DNA from: Siphonodentalium dalli
Lineage: Eukaryota; Mollusca; Scaphopoda; Gadilida; Siphonodentaliidae
Assembly: GCA_032622095.1 (NCBI GenBank)
Contig: CP136066.1
Coordinates: 145,481,559-145,545,558, forward strand
Direction of reading: 5' to 3'
Length of the DNA: 64,000 nucleotides
Made by a program: the position numbers and the translations under genes
Part shown: positions 1 through 9,391 of the stretch, in pieces
Position numbering within the stretch: the first letter of the stretch is position 1
Layout of the letters: each line of letters starts with the position of its first letter
Notes under the pieces: generated by a model
Database searches by the model: none
Seen by the model: the letters and a program-made list of their open reading frames with translations, nothing else
Told to the model about the DNA's origin: nothing

Positions 1-26
1 GCGTCGCAACTAGCATCTTAAAAGTC

Positions 27-531
27 TTAAAGGTACGGTTGGCCTTGGCGGTGGCTATCCTGTGAAAATATTTCCACCCGTCAAAAACCGCCACAAACAG
101 AAAGAACAACAAAATGTAGACAGACTTTGTCCGTATACAAATAAGAAATATCGCATAAACAGTATGTTATTGTCATATTTTTGACCATTGTTATGTAAAT
201 AAAAGCATAAAAAGTTACTTTTCTGGTGTTTGTTTATATTATGATGGTAAACATAAAGAGCGTTCTTTGTGGTTGAATTCCTGATATGGAACGAATAAAG
301 AGCGTTTATGCCATTTGTGTGTGATTAGCCAGCAGCATTGTGTTGTCTTCTGTAACACAATCAGGCTCTTGCTTAGGTAAAATATAGTAAATCTTTATGA
401 TAACATGCTGTTTACGCGATGGTGATGGTATATATGAACGAAACTGTATGCGTTTTAATGTTTTTCTGTTTACGGTGATTGGAACAAATATGAATATTTT
501 CAACAACTAAGGCCTTTAAATGTACCTTTAA
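27..531 (+). repeat. MITE-A copy 1, ~505-bp TTAA-flanked element
   Basis: This copy is bounded by TTAA at 27-30 and 528-531, with termini of the form TTAA-AGGTACGG and GTACCT-TTAA. Near-identical copies lie inverted at 11183-11684 and 51013-51514. The interior is itself partly self-complementary: the block around 150-175 matches the reverse complement of the block around 400-425. It carries two ATAAAGAGCGTT motifs (252-267 and 294-309). The TTAA borders resemble piggyBac-type target duplications, but the element has no coding capacity. Alternatively, copies 1 and 2 are the inverted terminal repeats of the DIRS-like element between them. Confidence 0.75.
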
Positions 532-762
532 TTGCTTACTAAAGTGTAGCAATTAGACTCACGTGACATTAAGTAATAAGATGGAAATGTTTTTGGGGAT
601 CGAATACAGAATTGTATCCCCAATAAAGAGTGGAGCGAATGCGAATGAATGATTCCCAAAAAGCCTGGATATAGTTTGTGAAATAAAGAAGTACCATATA
701 AGGAGGATACAGCAGATAATATATATATGTGGATCGAAACCCACAGGTATGGAAACAATATA

Positions 763-1347
763 TTATTGGACTGGATGGACATGTGCCATAGATAATTGAG
801 CAGCGCGTATGCGCCGCCTGTCAACATGAATGTATCGGGTGTAACAATCGGAAGTCCAACGGCCCATGACTTTGATAAGATGATCGTCTACACTAGCGCC
901 AGCACTTGATGACGCCGCCCCATGTCTAAAGCTATGTCCCGAATATCCTGCGTGGTTGATATCTAACAAGTTAAGTAGATATCGCAATTTATTCAGGAAC
1001 ATATCGCGTGTTAAAGCTGCACCATTCATGTCAACGAACAGAGCTGAAAGCGAAACGTCAACCGAGGGACCAGTCCGCAAGCGCAGATACCTAGGTATGT
1101 TGGTGACTGGACATATATCGTCATTTGTAGCGAATAAAAGTAATGTAACACCCCTTCTGAAGGGATCCGTTTTGGACGACTTTAACAAAAGAGTAAAATG
1201 GTCTCGCTCGTGGGCTAGCTGGACATCGTTCACACAAAGATGCAGCTGTGGATTGAACAAGCCTGTTGTAATTGTGAATTCGGAACAGCGCAAATATCCA
1301 AAAAATGCAAAACTGAATGCTGCAGATAACATGTGGTCGTCAAAATG
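763..1347 (-). pseudogene. DIRS-like tyrosine recombinase, C-terminal catalytic half
   Basis: This is the catalytic half of a tyrosine recombinase, which in this family inserts the circular DNA intermediate. The frame reads through a GYLRCSEF motif (first catalytic Arg), then GHSFRHGAA (the H-x-x-R box), then MGRWTSDCYTRYIH, which has the Trp/His position and the nucleophilic Tyr. All visible catalytic residues are present. The frame enters from the LINE junction at about 1347 with residues FDDHM before the first internal Met. The N-terminal half is 6.3 kb away at 7651-8190 on the same strand. The domain is therefore intact in sequence but separated by the LINE insertion, so it is scored as a pseudogene. 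Confidence 0.88.
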
Positions 1348-1506
1348 AAGATAAGATAAGATAAGATTTAATCGTTATAAGAAACCACAATGGTACATAA
1401 CGCTTTACACAAATAATGACAAAAGACAAGTGTACAAGTAAATAACAATATGAGGAACAAAAATAACAATATAACAATAGATAACTGTCACTTTGGTTAT
1501 CGTTAA

Positions 1507-4500
1507 TCATGTGGTGGACTGGTGCACAATATTGGAATAATCTCGAAGTATTGCTCGCTCTCTTTCGTGGAAAAGGTTAGTTATGAGTGTGATGAATCTT
1601 GTGGTTATCTCACTGTCGAACGTACCCACGAAAATGTCAGAAGCTACCTCGGTTGGTAGAATTGAATAATTGATGCCCGAAATTTGTTGGATGTCGTTGA
1701 AAAAACTTGTTCTGATAGTGGCGTAAGCTGGGCATATAAAGAGGAAATGATGTTCGTCCTCGGTCGCGTCAAGACAGATGGGACAGCAACGATGGTCGTT
1801 GGTAGATGTATCAGATTGTTTATCTTTTGACTTTGTGATATGTTTTCGATGTCGTGCTGTTTCAATCGATAATTTGTGAGAGCTAACGCGTAACTGTGTG
1901 AATTTTGACATATTAGTTCTACTGATATTTAACTGCAAATATGTCTCCATTTGAAAATCGTGTTTCGTCCTCCGGTAGAATGTGAGTTTTTTGTCTTTTC
2001 TCAATCGGGCACGCCACCAGTCAATGTAGCGGCCTTGCAATTGTGTTTTAATTGAGCGTAAAATGGCCGTTTTATTGAGAGTCGCCTGAGCTTGCCATAC
2101 CGGCCCAAAGCCTAGATGCTCTAAAATGGATGAAAAACTGGAAACCCAAGTCGACTGCTTTGTTGAGAAGGAATGTTTATAACATTGTGATGCTATTTCC
2201 CTGTGATCTAACTCAAGCAAATGGAACCAAAATTTTATTGCTCGAATGATTAACGAGATGTCCGCGGGGAATATACCAAGTTCGCCACGTGTCCCGATAT
2301 TGGAGCTGTATTTAGATAACCCGAGCAGCCTTTTGTTGAAATGTAGACTGAGTTTAGCATACGGTCGGTCATCATATAGATCCTCTAAAGCCCTTCCTGG
2401 TCGACAGTTGCCTATATTAAGACACATCGGTCCCCAAACCTCCGAACAATAGAGAGATATTGGCTCAATTGTGCTTGTAAACAGTTTACAACAAGTTGGT
2501 ATGTCAAGTTCGCTCAGTGGTAGTTTGCGCTCAAGGGCAAAAAGTGCCTTGCGTCCTTTATTGGTGAGCTGTTTATGGTCGAATTTACCCGCAGACGTTA
2601 TATTTACCCCCAGATAGCGGTATTCATTTACGACGTCCAATTCTGAGTCGTTTATTTTAAATTTCAGTTGCTTCAAGCGGTGTCCGGGTTTATTGAACAC
2701 CAATATTTTTGATTTGTTAATATTCACAGTTAATTGCCATTTGTTAAAGTATGATGCGATGACATCTAATGAATTTTGTAAGCCACTTTCACTACTCGAT
2801 AGTAGGACAATGTCATCAGCGTACATTAAACAGTTGATTATCGAATTTCCAACTGTTATGGGATCACATCCGTCATTAAATTCGGCTGGTAGATCATTAA
2901 GGTAGAGATTGAACATTTTCGGGCTCAAGATACACCCTTGTTTGACACCAATTGTCGTTTCAATTGGAGCCGTGAGCCCATCCCTTAGTTTTATGGAGAA
3001 TTGCGTTTTCGCATACATATCCCTGATTACACTAAGAAAATTTCCCGAAATGCCTTGTCTCTTCATCTTATAAAATAATCCCTCGCGCCACACGGTGTCA
3101 AATGCCTTTTTTAGGTCAATGAAACATGAGTAAACTCGTCGGCCTTCTCGGAAGGCTTGGTCCACAATAGTGTGAAGAGAAAATAGGTGGTCCGCTGTGC
3201 GGGACCCTTTTTTGAATCCGATTTGACATGGGTCCATTGTGTTCCCCTCTTCCAGAAAAGTATGCAGTCTGTTATCAAGTATTTTGCAGAAAAATTTTGA
3301 AAGGCAGCTCGATATGGCTATGCCTCTATAATTATTTGGGTCACTTGTGTCTCCACCCTTGTGAATGTACTTGAGCATGCTGTTTCGCCACGAGTCCGGG
3401 AAACTGCCAGTAGAAAGGACGCCATTAAACAGTTTTACATATATGGGTAAGAGCGGTGGTAATGATGCTTTAATCATTTCATTTGAGATGCGGTCTGGGC
3501 CACACGATTTATTATTCCCAAGAGTTCTGGCGGCATGTGTGATCTCCGACTCCGTAATCGGTTTATTGAGTTTACTGTTGTGCTCGGGTGCGCCCAGCGG
3601 GGGTAGGTCAGGTTTGCAATTTGGGGTTGAATTGGTGTTATTCATTAATTGGCGGAAGTAAGCAATCCATTCATTTGGAGAAATATTACCGCTTGGGTCC
3701 TGTCCCCTGGGCTCCCTCTCAGCTATTTCATCCAGAGTATCCCAGAAAGCTTTGGGGTTATCACTATCTAGTATACGAATTTTATCCACTAGGGCCTTTC
3801 TATAATCCCTTTGTTTACTTTTCAGTGCCCGCCTGTATTGTTTTTTGGCGGCATAAAAATCTTGCACTGATTTCTTCTCTCCCTTGGTTTTTCTGATAGT
3901 GCGCGCTTTTTGGTACATAGATCGTTTAAGTTCACGGCATTCGGCATCAAACCATTTTGTTTTGCGATCTGATTTAGCCTTTTGCGTAGTACGCGTACAT
4001 CTCGATCTGATGTCCATGTATTTTGCCCCACACTTTTGGATTGTTGCGTGCATCAGGCTAGTCAATGAATTAGCAAGCTCAGTTGGGTCATCAGTCTGAG
4101 TTGATGAATTGATAAGCTCCAGTTCCTTTCGGAAACTGTTAGCGAGGAGGGAATTCCATTTCACTGGCCTTTGGTGTGGGAGTAACGATGCCTGGGCGTT
4201 AACGTTTTTGAGTTTATGATAACTTGTCTTCCCTGTAAGTATTTGCAAACGGATTGGGCAGTGGTCTGAAAATGGGTGTAAATCCCCTACTGAAAAAATG
4301 AGAACTTTGGAGAGCAGTGATTCTTGAGCAAGGCACCAGTCCACCACTGATGATCCATTGTATTTGTGACAGGTGAATCTGCCCATAGAATCGCCAAGTG
4401 TGCGACCATTCAGGATTCTTAAATGAGCCGCAATACATAGTTCTGAGATTAGTTTTCCGTATGCATTGGTCTGCGATTGATCCTCTGAAGTTCGTGCCAG

Positions 4501-5088
4501 GGATATCTTGTCAGTGACATAACTTGTCGGTAACACAACGAACCCGTCATCATCATGAGGTATGTAATCTAACGTTTTCGTGTGTATACGACCATTCATG
4601 TCACCAAGAACCATGATATCACCAGTATTTTGGTATGCAGATAAATTCTGTTGTAATATATGGAATGGGTCGACGGTGGTATTACGTTTTCGACGAGCGA
4701 AAGTCGAGTTCTCAGGTGGGAAATATACAAAGAAGATATGAAGATCATTCGCAAGGTTGAAAAAATCAGCTCTGAGGGTCATTGAAATGAAATCGGTATT
4801 AACAAATGGATGGTATCGGACACCCTTTCGTAGCTTTGTGCGCACAAATACCGACAAGCGACCATGACCTTTCTTGCCACTTTTGGGGCGGCATACTGCC
4901 TTGTGGCTGAACCCCTCGAGACTTAGATTTTCTGCGTCGGTGGCCGAACAATGTGTCTCAGCAAGACATATTACGTCTCCTTTGAGCTGTTCTAAGAACG
5001 ACGGGTGGTCGAGTTTACAAACGCGTGTACGGCCCTCTTTGGCGTACATTCCATTGATATTATGGAAAGAAATAGCAATTTTGTGCAT
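1507..5088 (-). CDS. LINE-A ORF2: APE endonuclease-reverse transcriptase
   Basis: ORF2 nicks target DNA and reverse-transcribes the element RNA (target-primed reverse transcription). The 1193-residue frame has no internal stop. The N-terminal ~290 residues are an APE-type endonuclease, with the early FHNING and LAETH motifs, GDMNGR, and a closing SDHCPIRL. The RT domain occupies roughly residues 480-780, with FIDLKKAFDTVWR (motif A), GVKQGCILSP (motif B) and CLMYADDIVLLS (motif C, with both catalytic Asp). The C-terminal ~60 residues contain a C-x2-C-x8-H-x4-C knuckle (CCPICLDATEDEHHFLFIC). The start Met is followed immediately by endonuclease sequence, so it is plausible. Everything expected of an active ORF2 is visible, but activity is not shown. 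Confidence 0.93.
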   Translation of the reverse strand: MHKIAISFHNINGMYAKEGRTRVCKLDHPSFLEQLKGDVICLAETHCSATDAENLSLEGFSHKAVCRPKSGKKGHGRLSVFVRTKLRKGVRYHPFVNTDFISMTLRADFFNLANDLHIFFVYFPPENSTFARRKRNTTVDPFHILQQNLSAYQNTGDIMVLGDMNGRIHTKTLDYIPHDDDGFVVLPTSYVTDKISLARTSEDQSQTNAYGKLISELCIAAHLRILNGRTLGDSMGRFTCHKYNGSSVVDWCLAQESLLSKVLIFSVGDLHPFSDHCPIRLQILTGKTSYHKLKNVNAQASLLPHQRPVKWNSLLANSFRKELELINSSTQTDDPTELANSLTSLMHATIQKCGAKYMDIRSRCTRTTQKAKSDRKTKWFDAECRELKRSMYQKARTIRKTKGEKKSVQDFYAAKKQYRRALKSKQRDYRKALVDKIRILDSDNPKAFWDTLDEIAEREPRGQDPSGNISPNEWIAYFRQLMNNTNSTPNCKPDLPPLGAPEHNSKLNKPITESEITHAARTLGNNKSCGPDRISNEMIKASLPPLLPIYVKLFNGVLSTGSFPDSWRNSMLKYIHKGGDTSDPNNYRGIAISSCLSKFFCKILDNRLHTFLEEGNTMDPCQIGFKKGSRTADHLFSLHTIVDQAFREGRRVYSCFIDLKKAFDTVWREGLFYKMKRQGISGNFLSVIRDMYAKTQFSIKLRDGLTAPIETTIGVKQGCILSPKMFNLYLNDLPAEFNDGCDPITVGNSIINCLMYADDIVLLSSSESGLQNSLDVIASYFNKWQLTVNINKSKILVFNKPGHRLKQLKFKINDSELDVVNEYRYLGVNITSAGKFDHKQLTNKGRKALFALERKLPLSELDIPTCCKLFTSTIEPISLYCSEVWGPMCLNIGNCRPGRALEDLYDDRPYAKLSLHFNKRLLGLSKYSSNIGTRGELGIFPADISLIIRAIKFWFHLLELDHREIASQCYKHSFSTKQSTWVSSFSSILEHLGFGPVWQAQATLNKTAILRSIKTQLQGRYIDWWRARLRKDKKLTFYRRTKHDFQMETYLQLNISRTNMSKFTQLRVSSHKLSIETARHRKHITKSKDKQSDTSTNDHRCCPICLDATEDEHHFLFICPAYATIRTSFFNDIQQISGINYSILPTEVASDIFVGTFDSEITTRFITLITNLFHERERAILRDYSNIVHQSTT

Positions 5089-5420
5089 TTCAAAGACAAA
5101 TTGTCATGAGTATACTGAGGAATTGAGGAAACAGTGGTAACATTGTTAATTAGGGACTAGCTACCAGTCGTAGTATTTATTTACCGATGTAATTAAAGTT
5201 TTACAGCCAGCATGTGCTGGAAATTTGATCCGACAGCCTGAAGCTAAAGCCCATTCGACATATATATATATATATATTTTCTTTTTTTCTTTTATCGAAT
5301 GGCCTGTTTGTGTATCAATATAACATTGATAATGATTCTGAAAAATTAACATCTTCACACATTTCGGACAAATGAATGCACAATGTTAATATGAGACTGT
5401 TGATGTTTATAGGAAGTAAC

Positions 5421-7001
5421 TTACTGTGCACCACTCATAAGGATCCGTCGAAGTGCGCCAATTATCATGTTGTCACCGAATTTAGGTCCGGTGTCAGAAT
5501 ACTGTCGGTTATATGAGTTATATACAGAACCCTGATTATTGTAATGGTCCTTATTGTCTTGGCGCTGTCTTTGTGAATTATTCCCGGGGTAATGTTGGTT
5601 AGAACGGTCCATGCTCTCCTGGTGCAGCCTATGTGAATAATTCCTGCGGTATTGCTGATTGTAGCTAGGGCGATGTTGATCCCTGTTTCTGTGGTAGTGA
5701 CCATGTTTTCGCTGTTGTTGATGCTGCTGGGGATCACGGTGGGGTGGAGTATGTTGGTTTGATCGGGAATTATTGCTACTCGGTAGAAATGACATAGCGG
5801 ATATTAAATTTCCAGACAATCTTGCTGAACCTCGGGAGGCAGTTATGTGTCTCCCGTCCCTCTGGAAAAACTCTCGCCCGATTGTGCCTGTCTGGGAGGC
5901 AAAGTTGGAATTATCACTTATCCTAACATTGAGGAATTTCGATGCGAGCTCCTTTGCAATCATAGAATTGAACTTGGCAGATCGTGTACCCAGGTTTGGG
6001 TCTGACGGATCATCACTAGGTGTCACATTTGATACGATAACGGTGTTAAACTTCTTACTAGCGTCACTGACACACGATACGAAGTCATTTACGTGTGCCT
6101 TGATGTCATCGTCCGTTTGGCAGACATCCTTCTTCATGTTGTTGATTCCTACGTGGGTAATAAGTATTTCACCGTGTTCCTGATCTGATATTTGGCGACG
6201 TAATGAATCAATTGTGTACGTAAACTTTGACGTAACGTTACCCACACGATATCTCCGGAATAAATGTGTTGTGTCTATGTATTTACATATAGAGTCATGT
6301 AGGAAAACCACATTCGGTTTGTATAGTGATGGCTGTTTCGGCTTATTTTGACTATCCTCCACAGGGGTCTCGGGCACTTTTGATGTGTCCATATTAAATG
6401 GCATGTCACTATCCGACGAGATACCCGGACAACTCGCGACGAAGGGTGGTGTGGCAGGTGTAAGGCTCTGGGTGATATCCCCCGTGGTGTTTAACTGCAT
6501 TTCCGGGTTGTCGACACGATGAACATCTGGGTGGTTCTGTTGGACGCTATCCGTTAACTCGTCATGTCGGTGAATTGAGAGAGTATTCACCTCCGCCTCG
6601 TGCTGTCGTTTTAGATCAACAAGTTCGGCCCTCAGGCGGTTGATTTCATCTTTACATGTACCGCTACAACCGTTTTCTCTCATGGGGAGACGTTCCATTC
6701 GTGAGTTGGTCTCGTGTGCTACATCTTTAATGTCCACGACGGCCTTTTCAATGACAGAAAGTCGGGAGTCAACGGCGTCAAGCTTTGATATGATATCGCT
6801 GATTTGCCCTGTTGTTGTGCTCAAACTTTTTGCGCGTCGGGGTTTATCTTCAGTTGAAGCTACCTGTGTAGCGTCCGATTGTTCCTCGTCTATATCGGTG
6901 ATGGCGCTGGGGTTGTATGGGACCTGCTCATTAACCATCGCTTTCAGTAGCATGAACTCTTCGTCACACCATTGGCGATGGTAGTTGCCTTGGATTGTCA
7001 C
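5421..7001 (-). CDS. LINE-A ORF1: coiled-coil and esterase-like protein
   Basis: ORF1 proteins of this kind bind element RNA. The 526-residue frame begins with an aromatic, acidic segment (YHRQWCDEEF), followed by a heptad-rich segment at about residues 60-140 (a likely coiled coil, with a CSGTC motif inside it). An SGNH-hydrolase-like segment follows, with VVFLHDSICKYI (the GDS-type block, here HDS) and later THVGINNMKKD. The C-terminal ~120 residues are rich in Gln, Asn, His and Arg, a probable nucleic-acid-binding tail. Esterase-like ORF1 proteins are known from CR1/L2-type LINEs. ORF2 starts 332 bp downstream. The true N-terminus may lie in the overlapping upstream frame. Confidence 0.8.
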   Translation of the reverse strand: MTIQGNYHRQWCDEEFMLLKAMVNEQVPYNPSAITDIDEEQSDATQVASTEDKPRRAKSLSTTTGQISDIISKLDAVDSRLSVIEKAVVDIKDVAHETNSRMERLPMRENGCSGTCKDEINRLRAELVDLKRQHEAEVNTLSIHRHDELTDSVQQNHPDVHRVDNPEMQLNTTGDITQSLTPATPPFVASCPGISSDSDMPFNMDTSKVPETPVEDSQNKPKQPSLYKPNVVFLHDSICKYIDTTHLFRRYRVGNVTSKFTYTIDSLRRQISDQEHGEILITHVGINNMKKDVCQTDDDIKAHVNDFVSCVSDASKKFNTVIVSNVTPSDDPSDPNLGTRSAKFNSMIAKELASKFLNVRISDNSNFASQTGTIGREFFQRDGRHITASRGSARLSGNLISAMSFLPSSNNSRSNQHTPPHRDPQQHQQQRKHGHYHRNRDQHRPSYNQQYRRNYSHRLHQESMDRSNQHYPGNNSQRQRQDNKDHYNNQGSVYNSYNRQYSDTGPKFGDNMIIGALRRILMSGAQ

Positions 7002-7479
7002 TGATTTGGGTTGTTGGGTAAATGTTAACTGTGAATAAATTTATTTCGTCGTCCGCATGAACAACTCGATATATTTGAAAGGAGACGAGTTTCACTTTTG
7101 CTAGTTTAACGTCTTCCTGTTTGTTGCTAAGTTCCTCCGATCGTCTGCACTTGTAACCTGGTGTTACGGACAATTGACACATGTACCTGGTGTGTATTGT
7201 AGCGATCCATGCTACAGTCCGCCCAGGAGTGTTGAATATTCGGAATGAGCTCATCTTCGCCGCAGGCTTATACACCGTGACGTCGATCTCTTCGAATTTC
7301 GCTTCTCGCATATTCCCTGTTGGCTTCCGCGGTGTGTCGTCTTTGATGTCCAGAGTTTGCGTGAATTCCTTCGATAAGGTGTTGAGGCCGCCAGCTGGGA
7401 TCCCCTGGGGGAATAGATAGCCAACTCTCTTTGTCTGGTTATCCATTTTCGCTGCCTCGAAATCTGGTAACATAACCAA
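6964..7479 (-). CDS. LINE-A upstream frame, probable N-terminal part of ORF1
   Basis: A 171-codon frame upstream of ORF1 that overlaps it by 38 bases in another frame. I do not recognise the domain. Near its end it reads NLFTVNIYPTTQ. The ORF1 frame, read upstream of its first Met at the same place, gives SVTIQGNYHRQWCDEEF. Together these look like one continuous domain broken by a single frame change near 7010. The choice is between a programmed frameshift joining the two, a disabling indel in this copy, or a genuinely separate small protein. If it is an indel, the element is not fully intact. Confidence 0.55.
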   Translation of the reverse strand: MVMLPDFEAAKMDNQTKRVGYLFPQGIPAGGLNTLSKEFTQTLDIKDDTPRKPTGNMREAKFEEIDVTVYKPAAKMSSFRIFNTPGRTVAWIATIHTRYMCQLSVTPGYKCRRSEELSNKQEDVKLAKVKLVSFQIYRVVHADDEINLFTVNIYPTTQISDNPRQLPSPMV

Positions 7480-7650
7480 AAAATATCCAAATTAACTCCT
7501 CCAAGAACTTAGATTCTGGAATCCCGAAGTGGAGAATGGTCTCCGGTCGGAACGATCAGTAAGATCCCATTGAGTCCTCAATTCCTCAAGTAGAACTGTT
7601 TAAAAATCCATTTGAATTGGAGCTAAAGAATTTGCGTCTGAAGTTGTATC

Positions 7651-8190
7651 ACGTGAATTTGCGAATGAAAGCACCACTATTTAACAAACGACACAGGCGC
7701 TGCATAATATCGGTAGTGATCGGAAGGCGACGCGGTCTATTAGAAGGAACCTGTAGTCTTTTGATACCTCGAAGGAACGAGTGCAGTCGTATCAGATCCG
7801 TTTTGTCAGCACTGATGAATGGGCTTGAGCAATCACTTTTGATATAGAAGAACCTAATGCCGGCCAGATGTAGTTGGATAGTGCTATAGCACAGGTGTTT
7901 AATTCCATGGCAGAAAGCCGCATAATATATCAATGTGTCTTCTGTAATGGATGGCAGATGTGAACCAGAGCACCATTGAGTGCGGTATGACGGACAGAAA
8001 ATGATAAATTGGCTTAGTGCGGAAGAGTATGCCCGCTTCGTGGAATCGTTGATAGATGAATACCAGACGGTTGGCACAATCTTGTTTAAAACATTATCAG
8101 AGCTGACAGTTCCGGAATTGAAGTCGGCTGGAGATCGGTCGATGGTATCAAGTCGTGAAATTCCTGAAAGCGAGAAATACGATCTGCTAT
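7651..8190 (-). pseudogene. DIRS-like tyrosine recombinase, N-terminal half
   Basis: The core-binding half of the recombinase. It contains WYSSINDSTKRAYSSAL, typical of the N-terminal SAM-like helices that contact DNA, and ends at NSGAFIRKFT, where the LINE-A 5' end begins. The reading frame extends upstream of 8077 with no methionine, so it was probably part of a longer polyprotein or used an upstream start. The C-terminal half resumes at 1347. The two pieces are collinear on the minus strand. Confidence 0.82.
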
Positions 8191-8658
8191 TATGTTACAT
8201 TTACCAGGCACGTGTTCGGCATAAAACATGAAATTGTTTTAGCAGCGCACCATGTGAGTCGCCATACCAGTTTCATTATAAATGAATGTTTATAGGAGCT
8301 ACGGCCCTTCTGCAAGATGTTAACTGTGGCAGCGTTATCGCAATGGAATACAATTCGTTTGCGAACCCATAAGGGTCCACACAGTACGGCTGCAACAACA
8401 ATGGGGAAGATTTCTAACAAGGCCATAGAAGCTTTCGTGTCGGTGTCTGCACACATTGTTTAAACTCATCGGTCCAAATTCCCTGAAACCACATGTGTCC
8501 TTGGAAAATGCCACCAAACCCTCGTTTAGATGAACTATCAGTGTACAGGTGGAAGTCGGGAGCGTGAGTTATACTACGCTCCAGGAACAACGACACACCA
8601 TTCCATTCACTAATAAATTTGCACCACATACGCAGTTCGTGTCGACAGTCGGTTGTAA
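8190..8658 (-). pseudogene. DIRS-like RNase H domain, frameshifted
   Basis: RNase H removes the RNA strand during reverse transcription. Recognisable pieces fall in different frames. FHLYTDSSSKRGFGG carries the first catalytic Asp block, MALLEIFPIVVAA the conserved Glu helix, and VFHCDNAATVNIL the third Asp block. At least one frameshift separates the first block (ORF 8414-8629) from the last two (8190-8456). The upstream RMWCKFISEWNG segment is the RT-RNase H connection typical of DIRS elements. The Harbinger element lies directly upstream at 8665. Confidence 0.8.
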
Positions 8659-8664
8659 GTGTAA

Positions 8665-9388
8665 AGCTGGTTACACATGGGCGCGGCGCGGCCGACGCGG
8701 TTATCTAGCGAATAAACTTTTTGTCTTCGCCGCGTGAGTATGACGCTTTCACATGGCAGCGGCAGAATAATTATAAACGCCCGAAGTATTGTGTTTCATA
8801 ACATGATTTCTAGAATGGAGGCAGTGTCTGATGACACACTTGTTATAATAGCGCTGGCATATTTGTATCGACAACGGAAAAAGAAGAGAAATAGAAGGTT
8901 TTGGGTACACCCAATTAATAAGAAGAGATATTTACATGGTGTATTTAATCATTTATACCGTGAACTCTATTCAGATGAGGACAAATTTATACAATACTTT
9001 AGAACGCCAAGGGAACAGTTCGCACAGATACTTTTCTTCATCGAAGATGATATAAAGAAAGAATCAGGGTGCGGAAGCCAATCAGCCCACAACAAAGACT
9101 TGCGATATTTTTGGGGATTTCCCTTAAATTTAAGGTAGTATACTACAAAACCCGATGAATATGTGTGGAATGCTTTGATCTGACAGTGATTCGTCGCGCG
9201 ATCGCTCTGCAAAATGGCTCACGGTTCCATTGAAAATAATCGCGCCGCTCATTAAAAATGTCGCCGCGCGTAAATTGGCCGTGCCGCGCCAATGTGTAAG
9301 GTCCCGTGCTTCATGACTGCACAAACTCGATCGTCCGGCCGCGTCGGCCGCGCCGCGTCGGCCGCGCCGCGCCCATGTGTAAGCGGCT
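8665..9388 (+). mobile_element. PIF/Harbinger-type DNA element, 724 bp, internally deleted
   Basis: Terminal inverted repeats start AGCTGGTTACACATGGGCGC on the left and AGCCGCTTACACATGGGCGC (reverse complement of the right end). TAA directly flanks both ends (8662-8664 and 9389-9391), the 3-bp target duplication expected for PIF/Harbinger. The termini are very GC-rich (repeated CGGCCGCG units), in contrast to the surroundings. Inside is the N-terminal part of a Harbinger transposase (8734-9138). It is inserted in the DIRS-like element between RT and RNase H. Confidence 0.88.
8734..9138 (+). pseudogene. Harbinger transposase N-terminal fragment
   Basis: The frame of 134 codons contains RRFWVHPINKKR, a conserved N-terminal block of PIF/Harbinger (HARBI1-like) transposases, followed by LYSDEDKFIQYFRTPREQFAQIL. 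The DDE catalytic domain that should follow is missing, since full proteins are about 350-450 residues. After about residue 120 the frame runs into unrelated sequence and stops. The fragment therefore cannot be catalytically active. The first Met is uncertain, and an internal Met at about residue 24 fits the family better. Confidence 0.82.
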
Positions 9389-9391
9389 TAA

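Larger units (their letters stand above)
1348..7650 (-). mobile_element. LINE-A: near full-length APE-type non-LTR retrotransposon
   Basis: A minus-strand LINE inserted into the recombinase gene of the DIRS-like element. It has an upstream frame (6964-7479), a 526-codon ORF1 (5421-7001) and a 1193-codon ORF2 (1507-5088). Its 3' end is a short tandem repeat of ATCTT units (1348-1367 as read on minus), as in many LINEs that end in microsatellites rather than poly(A). The 5' end is placed at about 7650, where DIRS coding sequence resumes. The 5089-5420 gap is non-coding and holds an AT dinucleotide run near 5260-5275. The APE endonuclease, CCHC tail and esterase-like ORF1 suggest the CR1/L2/I region of LINE diversity. 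I cannot fix the clade. Confidence 0.9.

Noticed and set aside
956-1348. 130-codon plus-strand frame
   Set aside because: Antisense of the recombinase catalytic domain.
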